Source: an uncultured Bacteroidales bacterium
Lineage (GTDB): Bacteria; Bacteroidota; Bacteroidia; Bacteroidales; UBA932
DNA: 64,000 nucleotides
Direction of reading: 5' to 3'
Assembly: GCA_947168525.1 (NCBI GenBank)
Contig: CAMVMG010000007.1
Location: 31,543 to 95,542, forward strand
Shown here one piece after another: positions 9,676 to 19,900 of this stretch. The number at the start of each line of letters is the position of its first letter. The first letter of the stretch is position 1. Under the pieces are notes generated by a model. That model was not told the origin of the DNA. It searched no databases and worked only from the letters and a program-made list of their open reading frames with translations. The translations under genes and the position numbers were made by a program.

Positions 9676-10839
9676 TTACAAGAGGGGTAAGGTTACACGA
9701 TATAGGGTGTCGGTGGATTCAATCCGGATTTCCCGGTTGGTCTGGTCGCGGTACTGCTGTTTGATATAGGCCTGTCCCAGGCCAGTGGAGTGGGAAGGGG
9801 AGAGGCGCGGGATGCGGTTGTTGCTTACGCGGATGGTGCGGGTACTGGCATCCGAAACGATGTCTACGACAAGAGGGTTTTCCTCCGAGATGGCGTTGTG
9901 CTTGGTGGCATTCTCCACCAAGAGTTGAACGGCGCATGGAACCACGTGGAACTGAAGGTCTTCCTCCGGAACGTTGATGATGACTTCCAAGCCTTTGGGG
10001 AAGCGGACCAGCATCAATTCCACGTACATCCGGGTGAATTCCATTTCTTCCGACAGGCGCACCAGGCTCTCACCCTCGTGCTGGAGCATATAACGGTACA
10101 TACCCGCCAGCTTGTGCACGTAACGGCTGGCGTCTTCCCGGGAACTTTCCTGCACCAGGGCGTCCAGTACATTGAGCGAATTGAACAGGAAATGAGGGTT
10201 TACCTGCTGCTTGAGAGCCATATAGCGGAATTCGGCCTGATGCGTCTTTTCTCTTTCGATATCTGTCTGGCTGCGCATCCGGGCGGCAAAATACAGCACG
10301 AATATCAGACAGAAAGCGCTCACTTCCATAATGCCCTGGATGGTCTCAATGCCCGGCTGGGCCGATGCCAGCAGCATATCCAGACCCACCCGAAGCATGA
10401 AGACGATGGTGACGGCCGCCACCATCCAACCGATGTTGCTGTTCCATTCCCCCCGGGCTCCAACGCGGCTGGGGAAAAGGTGCACGAAGAGCAGCACGCC
10501 CCAGCCAAGCAATTCCGTGGTGACGAAGGTGGCCAGGGCCCGCACCACCATTTCGTTATGGATAAACAGTCCCAGCAGGTCTGCCCCGAAGGTGCCCATC
10601 AGGAAGCCCAGCACATTCACCATCACAATAACGATGGCGGCAAATTCGGCCGACAGCTGTTTCTTGAGGCACAGCAGTACCGTCATGGTCATCGTCAGGA
10701 GGGTGAGCAGCAGGGAGTCGTTGATGCCCAGAAACATGCACGTAAGGGTAACCACTGCATGCAGCAGGGCCATCAGGTGGACGATGAAGGATGCGCGGAT
10801 GTTTTCCATAGGCGGATTGGCTTTCCAAATGTAGTTCAT
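9676..10839 (-). CDS. LytS-type sensor histidine kinase
   Basis: Membrane sensor kinase of 387 aa. The first ~190 residues hold about six hydrophobic segments. A short coiled segment follows, then the His_kinase domain with LKQQVNPHFLFNSLNVLD (phosphoacceptor His) and an ATPase domain with LLVENATKHN. I set the start at the ATG at 10839 (MNYIW). The longer reading frame begins with TTG at 10848, which sits within the expected transcription start region just downstream of a weak -7 box (CATATTTG, 10861-10854, minus strand). It pairs with the LytTR regulator immediately downstream. Confidence 0.9.
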   Translation of the reverse strand: MNYIWKANPPMENIRASFIVHLMALLHAVVTLTCMFLGINDSLLLTLLTMTMTVLLCLKKQLSAEFAAIVIVMVNVLGFLMGTFGADLLGLFIHNEMVVRALATFVTTELLGWGVLLFVHLFPSRVGARGEWNSNIGWMVAAVTIVFMLRVGLDMLLASAQPGIETIQGIMEVSAFCLIFVLYFAARMRSQTDIEREKTHQAEFRYMALKQQVNPHFLFNSLNVLDALVQESSREDASRYVHKLAGMYRYMLQHEGESLVRLSEEMEFTRMYVELMLVRFPKGLEVIINVPEEDLQFHVVPCAVQLLVENATKHNAISEENPLVVDIVSDASTRTIRVSNNRIPRLSPSHSTGLGQAYIKQQYRDQTNREIRIESTDTLYRVTLPLL

Positions 10840-10949
10840 TTTCCGCAAACGAGCAAATATGGCAATCCATTCGTCCGGTGATTCTATCCTTTCGTCGCAC
10901 CAAACCGCCCGTTCATTCCCGCGCGCGATTTATTTAATGTAAAAAGATT

Positions 10950-10957
10950 TATTTTTG
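10950..10957 (+). promoter_or_regulatory. -7 box for the starch-utilisation locus
   Basis: TATTTTTG fits TAnnTTTG and lies 34 nt before the MFS transporter ATG, in the 150-bp divergent gap between the sensor kinase and the locus. The gap is AT-rich and is the most likely place for a regulator to act on the operon. I see no clear long dyad here. Confidence 0.5.
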
Positions 10958-10991
10958 CTTTGTTAACTGCGTAGAAAAAACACTAAATACA

Positions 10992-12341
10992 ATGTCCACT
11001 AAACGCAATCTAGGTTTTTGGGAAATGTTCAATCTCAGCTTCGGATTCTTCGGAGTGCAGATTGCCTACGCCCTCCAGAGCGCAAACATCAGCCGGATCT
11101 TCGCTACGTTGGGCGCCGATCCGCACACCCTCTCTTTCTTCTGGATTCTTCCTCCGCTGATGGGAATGATCGTGCAGCCGCTCATCGGCAAGTACAGCGA
11201 CCGCACCTGGTGCAAGATGGGTCGCAGAAAACCCTATCTGCTTGTAGGTGCCATCATCGCCGTGCTGGTAATGATCTTCCTGCCCAACGCCGGCAGCCTG
11301 CACTTCAGCACCCGGGTGTTCCTGGGCCTTAACATGGCCATGTGGTTCGGCCTGTTCTCCCTGATTTTCCTGGACACCTCCATCAACGTGGCCATGCAGC
11401 CCTTCAAGATGATGGTGGGGGATATGGTGAACGAGGAGCAGAAGACAACGGCCTACTCCATCCAGAGTTTCCTGTGCAACGCCGGTTCCCTGATGGGATA
11501 CATTTTCCCCATTTTCTTCACTTGGATTGGCATTGCCAACGAAGCCGGACTGGGCGAGATTCCCGACAGTGTGAAGTTCTCCTTTTACACCGGTGCAGCC
11601 ATCCTCATCCTCTGTGTCCTCTATACCTTCTTCAAGGTAAAGGAAATGCCGCCCAAGGAGTATGCCGAATTCCACGGCATCGACCTGCAGGCCAAGGAGG
11701 AGAAGAAAGGGGAGGGCCTGCTTTCCCTCCTGAAGAAGGCTCCTGAGACCTTCTGGACGGTGGGCCTGGTGCAGTTCTTCTGCTGGGCCGCCTTCCTGTA
11801 TATGTGGAACTACACCAACGGTGCCATCGCTCTTACCTGCTGGGGCGTGGATGCCGGCGTGGAAGGTGCTACCGCATCGGCTGAATACCAGGCCGCAGGC
11901 AACTGGGTTGGAGTTCTATTCGCCGTCCAGGCCGTGGGCTCCATCCTCTGGGCCACCATCATCCCGCGTTTCAAGAACATCCGTACGGCCTATGTGGTGA
12001 GCCTCCTGATAGGAGCCCTGGGCTTTGCCTCCGTGATGTTCATCCACAACCAGTACGCCCTGTTCGTGAGCTACTTCCTCATCGGCTTTGCCTGGGCCGC
12101 CATGCTGGCCCTGCCGTTCTCCCTGCTCACCAATGCGCTGGAAGGCAGCCCCTATATGGGCAGCTACCTGGGCCTGTTCAATTGCACCATCTGCCTGCCG
12201 CAGATTGTGGCAGCTGCAACGGGCGGTGCAGTGCTGCGCCTGGTGGGGGACAGCCAGCCGGCTATGCTCCTGATGGCAGGCATTTACCTGGTGATGGGCG
12301 CCTGCTGCGTTTACTTTATAAATACCAAAAAAACCAAATAA
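10992..12341 (+). CDS. MFS sugar transporter (SLC45/maltose-type)
   Basis: Twelve-segment inner-membrane transporter of 449 aa, likely carrying maltose or short maltodextrins from periplasm to cytoplasm. Seen: MFNLSFGFFGVQIAYALQSA at the N terminus, GKYSDRTWCKMGRRKPYLL between TM2 and TM3 (MFS-specific loop with the arginine-rich pattern), and a central cytoplasmic loop ending KKGEGLLSLLKKAPE. This subfamily is common beside Bacteroidetes starch loci. It is the first gene of the plus-strand locus, 30 nt ahead of the susC homologue. Substrate specificity is inferred from context. Confidence 0.88.
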   Translation: MSTKRNLGFWEMFNLSFGFFGVQIAYALQSANISRIFATLGADPHTLSFFWILPPLMGMIVQPLIGKYSDRTWCKMGRRKPYLLVGAIIAVLVMIFLPNAGSLHFSTRVFLGLNMAMWFGLFSLIFLDTSINVAMQPFKMMVGDMVNEEQKTTAYSIQSFLCNAGSLMGYIFPIFFTWIGIANEAGLGEIPDSVKFSFYTGAAILILCVLYTFFKVKEMPPKEYAEFHGIDLQAKEEKKGEGLLSLLKKAPETFWTVGLVQFFCWAAFLYMWNYTNGAIALTCWGVDAGVEGATASAEYQAAGNWVGVLFAVQAVGSILWATIIPRFKNIRTAYVVSLLIGALGFASVMFIHNQYALFVSYFLIGFAWAAMLALPFSLLTNALEGSPYMGSYLGLFNCTICLPQIVAAATGGAVLRLVGDSQPAMLLMAGIYLVMGACCVYFINTKKTK

Positions 12342-12371
12342 ATTCTTATATATTAACAAACTACACGCTAA

Positions 12372-15332
12372 ATGAAAAGGATTTTAACCGCAATCGCAGT
12401 GCTCTTCGCAGCCTGCGCAACCGTATTCGCCCAAGGCGGATACCAGGTTAAAGGCGTAGTGGTAGACGCCATGGGGCCGGTGATCGGCGCCGCGGTGGTG
12501 GAGCAGGGGACGTCCAACGGAACGTCCACCGGGCTCGACGGCGACTACGTCCTTACCGTTTCAAGCGCCAATGCAGTGATCGAGATCAGCTGCATCGGCT
12601 ATGCCACACAAACCTTTACGGCATCTGCCGTTCCTGCCACCATCACCCTGGTCGAGGACGCCGAGTTCCTGGACGACGTGGTGGTGATCGGTTACGGTAC
12701 CGTGAAGAAGAGTGACCTTACCGGTTCTGTCTCTACTGTGAAGGCCGACGAAATCAACAAGGGTGTCATCACCTCTCCGGCCGACCTCATGCGGGGTAAA
12801 AGCGCCGGTGTGGTGGTAACCGCCGGTTCCGGTATGCCGGGTTCCGGCGCCACCGTCCGTATCCGTGGCGGCTCCTCCATCACCGACAGCGCCAACACGC
12901 CTTTGTATGTGATTGACGGTCTCCCGGTCTCCAACGATGGCGTAGGCGGCCTTTCAGACCCGCTCTCTTCCATCAATCCGGACGACATCGAGAGCTTCTC
13001 CGTGCTCAAGGATGCTTCTGCAACCGCCATCTACGGTTCCCGCGCCTCCAACGGTGTGATCGTCATTACGACCAAGAAGGGTTCCAAGACGGCGACGGGC
13101 ACTCCGCACGTGTCGGCCGATGTAGCCGCTTCCGTGAACACCATCTCCCGGTACAACAGCCTGCTGGACGCCAAGGGAATCCGTTCCCTCATCCAGGATT
13201 TCTACGGCCCCAATTCGGCCGCTGAAGCCGCCCTTGGCAATGCCAATACGGACTGGCAGCGTGAGATTTACCGCATCGCCCCGTCCGTGGATGCCAACCT
13301 GAGTGTGAACGGCAAGGCCGGTTCCTGGCTGCCCTACCGCGTTTCCGGCGGCCTGACCGTGCAGAACGGTACCTTGAAAGGTTCCAGCATGGACCGTCTC
13401 ACCCTGTCCATGAACCTGGCTCCCTCCTTCTTCGACAACCACCTGACCGTGAACCTGAACGGGAAGGGGTCCTACACCCTTAACAATTACGCCAACGGTG
13501 GCGCGATCGGTGCCGCCAACCACTACGACCCCACCAAGCCGGTGTATGATGCCAACGGGATCAACGGCTATACCACCTGGTACGACGCCGCAGGCAACCC
13601 CAACACCATGGCAACCCTGAACCCTGTGGCTCTCCTGAATGCCACCCGGGATTATGCATCCACCTGGCGCTTTATCGGCAACTCGCAGTTCGACTACAAG
13701 GTTCATGGCTTTGAAGACCTCCGTCTGAACCTGAACCTGGGTATCGACACCGCCAAGTCCGATGGCTTCAAGATCCAGGAACAGGGCTCTGAATCCTCCA
13801 TCCACAGCACATTGGAATCCGGCGGCGGTTCCCGCGAAGACTATGACTATGTCCGCCGGAACACCACCCTGGAGTTCTACGCCGACTATAGCAAGAACCT
13901 GGGCAAGCATTTCGTGGACGTGATGGCCGGTTATTCCTGGCAGCACTTCTGGAGCAACGACCACAATTACAAGGTGCGTCTGTCCGACCAGCTGGAAATG
14001 ACCAACCATGAGGGGAAAGGCGAACTCTATCTCATCTCCTTCTTCGGTCGTGCCAATTACAGCTTTGCCGACAAATACCTGATCACGGCTACGGTCCGTG
14101 CCGACGGTACGTCCCGGTTCCAAAACAACAAGTGGGGTATCTTCCCGTCTGTCGCATTGGGCTGGAACATCAAGAACGAGAACTTCCTCAAGAACTTCGA
14201 CCCTATCTCCACCCTCAAGCTCCGTCTGTCCTGGGGTGAAACCGGTCAGCAGGAAGTGGGCGGTTACTACGATACCTTCGCCCAGTTCCTTTCCATCAGC
14301 ACGCCCGGCTCCTACTATTTCGTGAACGGTGAGAATTATACCGCTCCGATCGTGGCCCTCGGTTACAGTGCCAACCTGAAGTGGGAGACTACCACCACCT
14401 ACAACGCCGGTATGGATTTCGGCTTCTGGAAAGACCGTATCACTGCCAGTGTCGATGTCTATAAGCGCGACACCCGCGACATTCTCAACTGGATTCCGGT
14501 TCCCGGCCTGTCCAACCTGACCAACTACCAGAACACCAACATCGGCTCCATGACCAACAAGGGTATTGAGGTAGACCTGAACTCCGTCCTGATTGAGACC
14601 CGTGACGTCAGCTGGACATTCGGTGTGAACATGGCTTACAATCAGAATACCGTCACCAAGCTTACCGCTTCTGACGAGAATGCAGCCGGCATCGAGCAGG
14701 GCGGCATCTCCGGCGGTACCGGCAACAATGTCCGCCTGGTTCAGGTAGGATATCCCATGAAGACCTTCTACCTCTATCAGCAGGTTTATGACAACAACGG
14801 CAATCCGATCAACGGCGTTTATGTAGACCGAAACAAAGACGGGCAGATCAATGCCGATGACAAATACATGGGACATCACGCCGACGCCGACTACACCTTC
14901 GGCTTCAACACCAACTTCAGCTACAAGAACTGGACGGCGGCCCTCTCCGGCCATGCCTCCATCGGAAACTGGGTGTATAACAATGTCGCATCCGATACGG
15001 AAATGCTGGCCGACCTGTGGACCAACCAGTTCGTCAGCAACCGCGTTTCCAGCGCTCCCAAGTCCATGTTTACCCAGGCTCAGTACCTGTCCGACTACTA
15101 TCTGCAGGACGGTTCCTTCCTGAAACTGGACAACTTCACCCTGGGCTACACTTTCCCGAAACTGTTCAAGGACGGTGAACGCTACGGTTCCCTCAACATT
15201 TACGGTACGGTCCAGAACATCTGCACCCTCACCAGATACACGGGCATCGACCCCGAAGTGTACGGCGGCGTCGACGGAACGGTTTATCCGCGTCCGAGAA
15301 CCTATGTGGTGGGTGTCAAGTTTAACTTCTAA
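12372..15332 (+). CDS. susC: SusC-like TonB-dependent outer-membrane receptor
   Basis: Outer-membrane importer that works with SusD to bring oligosaccharides into the periplasm, powered by TonB. Seen in 986 aa: a signal peptide (~1-21), a carboxypeptidase-regulatory-like beta-sandwich (~24-95), the TonB-box/plug start DDVVVIGYGTVKKSDLTGSV (~98-117), plug signatures such as VRIRGGSSI and SATAIYGSRASNGVI, and a long 22-strand-type barrel ending VGVKFNF with a terminal Phe. The partner susD follows 14 nt later. The name marks family membership; an alpha-glucan substrate is inferred from the surrounding GH13/GH97 genes. Confidence 0.93.
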   Translation: MKRILTAIAVLFAACATVFAQGGYQVKGVVVDAMGPVIGAAVVEQGTSNGTSTGLDGDYVLTVSSANAVIEISCIGYATQTFTASAVPATITLVEDAEFLDDVVVIGYGTVKKSDLTGSVSTVKADEINKGVITSPADLMRGKSAGVVVTAGSGMPGSGATVRIRGGSSITDSANTPLYVIDGLPVSNDGVGGLSDPLSSINPDDIESFSVLKDASATAIYGSRASNGVIVITTKKGSKTATGTPHVSADVAASVNTISRYNSLLDAKGIRSLIQDFYGPNSAAEAALGNANTDWQREIYRIAPSVDANLSVNGKAGSWLPYRVSGGLTVQNGTLKGSSMDRLTLSMNLAPSFFDNHLTVNLNGKGSYTLNNYANGGAIGAANHYDPTKPVYDANGINGYTTWYDAAGNPNTMATLNPVALLNATRDYASTWRFIGNSQFDYKVHGFEDLRLNLNLGIDTAKSDGFKIQEQGSESSIHSTLESGGGSREDYDYVRRNTTLEFYADYSKNLGKHFVDVMAGYSWQHFWSNDHNYKVRLSDQLEMTNHEGKGELYLISFFGRANYSFADKYLITATVRADGTSRFQNNKWGIFPSVALGWNIKNENFLKNFDPISTLKLRLSWGETGQQEVGGYYDTFAQFLSISTPGSYYFVNGENYTAPIVALGYSANLKWETTTTYNAGMDFGFWKDRITASVDVYKRDTRDILNWIPVPGLSNLTNYQNTNIGSMTNKGIEVDLNSVLIETRDVSWTFGVNMAYNQNTVTKLTASDENAAGIEQGGISGGTGNNVRLVQVGYPMKTFYLYQQVYDNNGNPINGVYVDRNKDGQINADDKYMGHHADADYTFGFNTNFSYKNWTAALSGHASIGNWVYNNVASDTEMLADLWTNQFVSNRVSSAPKSMFTQAQYLSDYYLQDGSFLKLDNFTLGYTFPKLFKDGERYGSLNIYGTVQNICTLTRYTGIDPEVYGGVDGTVYPRPRTYVVGVKFNF

Positions 15333-15346
15333 TCTGCGTTACGAAA

Positions 15347-16897
15347 ATGAAAACCATCAAAAATATCCTTGGTATCCTTGCTGCCTCTGCAGTGATGACT
15401 GCCTGCGTGGGTGATCTGAATGTAACGCCCATCGACCCCAACGCCAATACCGTGGACAAGGTGCTCACCTCGCAGGCTGCCCTTGATTCCTATATTTCCG
15501 GTGTGTATCTCGGCTTTGCCACTTCCGGTTACTATGGTCCCAACGGAGATCCTTCCATCTCCGGTCTGGACGGCGGTGCTTCCCAATATATCCGCGGTCT
15601 GTACCATCACCAGGAACTCACTACCGATGAAAGTGTCTGCGGATGGAACGACCAGACCATCAAGAACTTCCACTACATGAACTGGACCACCGACGACACC
15701 TTCATCTATGCATTCTACTCCCGTATCTTCATGGTGGTCGGTGCCGCCAACGAGTTCATCCGCGAAGTTGCGAAGCTGGACAACATGGACGCTGCGACCG
15801 TATCCAGATACGTGGACGAAGCCCGCGTGCTGCGCGCCATCGCCTATTACCATGCTCTGGACTGCTTCGGGAATGTTCCTTTCGCCACAGACGAGGATGT
15901 AGTCGGTGTACCTCCCTCTCAGATTTCCCGCGCAGCCCTGTTCGAATGGCTGGAAACTGAGCTAAAGAGCATCATCAGCGGCAACAACCTTCCCGGACGT
16001 ACCGGCGTCGCAGCCGGCCATGTGGGCATGGGCGCCGCCAAGTTCCTGCTGGCCAAACTGTACCTGAATGCAGAAGTGTACACGGGTACAGCCCGCTGGA
16101 ATGAATGCGCCGATGTACTGAAAAGCCTCATGGGCGACGGCTACAGCCTGCACACCACTTCTTCCGGTGTATACCCGGCTTATCAGGAACTCTTCCTGGC
16201 CGACAACGACAAGTGCACGGACGAGATTATTTTCGCCATCCAGCAGGACGGCCTGTATACCCAGAGCTATGGCTGCACCAACTACCTGATCTTCGCCTCT
16301 ACCGGCGGACAGATGGATCCGGATGTCATGGGTATCTCTTCCGGCTGGGGCGGTCTGAGAATGACTCCTGAGTTCTACAACAAATTCTCCGACGACGACG
16401 CCCGCAAGCTCTTCTATACGGAGACCCAGCAGGCCGACATTGACGATATCGGCGAATTCTCCAACGGATATGCCTTCATGAAATTCCGCAACCGCACCAG
16501 TGACGGCAGCTATGGAAAGGAAGCCGGTTTCGTTGATACGGACTTCCCGCTGATGCGTTATGCCGACGTGCTGCTGATGGCTGCAGAATGCCAGGCACAC
16601 GGTGCCAGCATCGACGGACTGACCGCTTTCAACCAGGTGCGTCAGCGCGCCGGACTCTCTCCTGTATCCACCCTCTCGCTGGACGAAATCCTGGACGAGC
16701 GCGCCCGTGAACTCTATCAGGAGTGCTGGCGCCGGAGCGACCTTATCCGCTTTGGTAAATTCACCTCCGGATATACCTGGCAGTGGAAGGGCGAAGTAAA
16801 AGACGGAAAGGATGTGGAATCCTTCCGCACGCTGTTCCCGATCCCCGACAGTGATCGTCTGGCCAACTCCAACCTGGAACAGAATGCCGGATATTAA
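15347..16897 (+). CDS. susD: SusD-like glycan-binding outer-membrane lipoprotein
   Basis: Surface lipoprotein that forms the lid of the SusC channel and binds glycan. Seen: lipoprotein signal with the lipobox AVMTAC (Cys ~20), then DLNVTPIDPN typical of SusD starts. TPR-like helices follow, with ARVLRAIAYYHALDCFGNVPFA (the conserved R-x-Y motif region), MGAAKFLLAKLYLNAEVY, and a C-terminal RARELYQECWRRSDLIRFGKF signature. Length is 516 aa. It lies between susC and the large SusE/F-like gene with 14-nt gaps, so a single operon is likely. Confidence 0.93.
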   Translation: MKTIKNILGILAASAVMTACVGDLNVTPIDPNANTVDKVLTSQAALDSYISGVYLGFATSGYYGPNGDPSISGLDGGASQYIRGLYHHQELTTDESVCGWNDQTIKNFHYMNWTTDDTFIYAFYSRIFMVVGAANEFIREVAKLDNMDAATVSRYVDEARVLRAIAYYHALDCFGNVPFATDEDVVGVPPSQISRAALFEWLETELKSIISGNNLPGRTGVAAGHVGMGAAKFLLAKLYLNAEVYTGTARWNECADVLKSLMGDGYSLHTTSSGVYPAYQELFLADNDKCTDEIIFAIQQDGLYTQSYGCTNYLIFASTGGQMDPDVMGISSGWGGLRMTPEFYNKFSDDDARKLFYTETQQADIDDIGEFSNGYAFMKFRNRTSDGSYGKEAGFVDTDFPLMRYADVLLMAAECQAHGASIDGLTAFNQVRQRAGLSPVSTLSLDEILDERARELYQECWRRSDLIRFGKFTSGYTWQWKGEVKDGKDVESFRTLFPIPDSDRLANSNLEQNAGY

Positions 16898-16911
16898 TAG
16901 TCAATTGCCTT

Positions 16912-19900
16912 ATGAAGAAAATACTATCCATATTATCTGCAGGCATTCTGGCACTCGTTGCCGTATCCTGCGTAGAGGAGCAGTTGGCGGTGTTTGATGC
17001 ATCCAAGGCTACCGCCCCCGTCATCAATGAATACCTGATGACGGACGACGGCCTCACCGTCACCTTTACTCCTGGATCCACCAACCAGAACTTCAATACC
17101 GAGATGGGGCTGAACCACTGGCTGGTCATCACTTCCCTCAATGGGAGTTCCGTCAACGAAAGCATTGCATCCACTGTAAAAGGAAACGTCATCTCCATTT
17201 CCACCACCAACCTCAGCAAGGCCCTGATGGCCATGGGGTACCCTGAAGGGACAACCGTATCTCTGGAAATGGTTATCCGCGCTTCCATGCAGGAGCAAGC
17301 CCGTGACAATGGCCGCAACGGCTATATCGACTCTGACGGAAAAATCTCCATCCCCGCATACGAAGTATACCTTCCTACCGGAGACCCTTATGGCCGTTAC
17401 ACCGAAAAGAGCCCTTGGAGCCTGATCGGTTCGTTCAACGGATGGGCAGACGACTATGAGATGTGGACCAACGGTACCCTCCATGTGGCCAAGGCCGTCC
17501 AGCTTGCTGCCGGTGACGAGGTCAAGTTCCGCAAGGATGCCGACTGGACCGTGAACTTCGGTTATGCCGACGGCGTAAGCTCCTACACCCTGGGTGAAGA
17601 CTTCTCCCTGGGCCAGGACGGCGCCAATATCGTGATTGCCGAAGACGGTTTGTACGACTTCATCCTGGACGATGCCGCAGGTACGGCACGCATCATCAGC
17701 TCCGTCGCACAGCAGGAAGACCCGTATGCCGCTTACAAGGATGTGAGCCCCTGGAGCGTAATCGGTTCGTTCAACAGCTGGGCTGGAGATGTGGAAATGG
17801 TTACCAACGGTACCCTCCATGTGGCCAAGAACGTAACCCTGGCTGCCGGCGACGAATTCAAGTTCCGCAAGGACGCCGACTGGGCCGTGAACTACGGCTA
17901 TGCCGACGGCGTAAGTTCCTACACCCTTGACGAGGAATTCTCTGTGGGCCAGGACGGCGCCAACATCGTGATTGCAGAGGACGGTGCCTATGACCTGTTC
18001 CTGGATCCCGAAAATGCCACGGCCAAGATTATCAAGACCCAGGCCATCACCATCGACCCGTATGCCGCTTATAAGGACGTCAGCCCCTGGAGCGTGATCG
18101 GTTCCTTCAACAGCTGGGGCGGCGACGTGGAAATGGTCACCAACGGTACCCTCCATGTGGCCAAGGCAGTCGCCCTGAATGCCGGTGACGAGTGGAAGTT
18201 CCGCAAGGACGCCGACTGGGCCGTAAACTTCGGTTATGCCGAGGGCGTCAGCTCTTACACCCTGGGTGAGGAATTCGCCCTCGGACAGGATGGTGCCAAC
18301 ATCGTCCTTGCTGAAGACGGCGTGTACGACTTCATCCTGGATCCCGAGAATGCTACCGGTAAAATCATCGTGTCCGTGGCTGTAGACCAGCCCGAACCTC
18401 CGGCACCCGTGGAGAAGCCTAAGATGTGGTCCCTGATCGGCACCCTGAACGGAACCTCCTGGGACACCGACTTCGACATGACCAACACCTCCGGCGACAT
18501 CTGGATGATTCGCAGCGTGAAAGTGACGGCTTCCGACGAGTTCAAGATCCGCGCCGACCACGACTGGGCCAAGAGCGTAGGTGGTCCCGAGGAGAACTCC
18601 ACCAGCACCATCAGCGCCGACAATCCTTACGGTGTTTACAAGCCCGAGCTGGGCAAGGCTTTCGAGGCCAAGGACAAGAATATCCAGATTGGCAAGGACG
18701 GCCTGTTTGACGTCACCTACGACTATGCAGCGCAGACCATCCTCATCGAAGAGCACGTGGCCGCTTACACCCTGATTGGTATGATCAACGGCACCGAATG
18801 GAACACCGACTTCGCTCTCAAGGAGAACAACGGCGTGTGGACCAGCGAAGTGGTGAAAATCAACGGAGGCTTTAAGATCCGTTACGACTACTCCTGGGCC
18901 GATGAGAACACCTATGGCGTCGAGGCCGGCTTCGAGCCTCAGATAGGCGTCCCGTTCACCGCAACGCAGCCCGGTTCCGACATCAAGCTCGCCGAAGGCG
19001 ACTACAAGGTGCAGTTCACCCCTGCCACCAAGGAAGTGGTGATCAGCGCCGTCAACTTCCCCGAGCACCTGTACATGATCGGCTCCGAATTCGGCGGCTG
19101 GGACTGGAATTCCGACGGTGTGGTGGAGATGGTTCCCGTGGTGTATCAGCCCGACTGGGGCGACGGCTGCAACAAGTCTGAAGCCCAGTTCTGGACAGTG
19201 CGTTACTTCACCGCCAACGAAGGCTTCAAGTTCTGCAGCCAGCGTGCCTGGAACGGTGATTTCTGGGGCCTGGATACCAATGAAGGCTTTGTGGAGAGCG
19301 GCGGCAACTGCACCGTGACCGAAAGCGGCTTCTATCTGGTACATGTGGACCTCAAGCGCAGCATCGTGCATGTGGAACCCGCCCGTGTCTACGGTATCGG
19401 TCCCTGCTTCGGTGGTTATAACACCGCTATGGACGAGGCCCTCTTCAAGGCCGACGGCAAGCAGCTGAAGATTACGGCCCAGGCTGGCGGCGAACTGCGT
19501 ATGTATGTGGAATCCGCCATCTCCAATTCTGACTGGTGGACCCGTGAGTTCATCATCCTGGACGACAAGATCGACTACCGTGGCGATGATGAAGGCCAGG
19601 GCGACCAGACCCGTGTGAGCGTGCTGCAGAACCAGGTGATTACCCTGGACTTCAATGCCGGCACCGGTTCCATCACGGGCGAAGGCGAGCAGCCTCAGCC
19701 CACCGGCTTCGGTGACTATATCTACGCCATCGGCGGAGATACCGGCTGGAGCACCTGCTATGCCCTCAGGAGCAGTCAGGAAGGTGGTGTGAACACCGGC
19801 AAGTACAAGGGCTTCGGCTACCTGAGCCAGGAATTCAAGTTCAAGCCCAACGAGGACAACTGGGATGGCGACTGGGAGTTTGACGGCGAAGGCAAGATTG

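Noticed and set aside
17410..18417. Regular repeats that might suggest a CRISPR-like array
   Set aside because: Units are 336 bp, in frame, and encode protein modules; there are no spacers.
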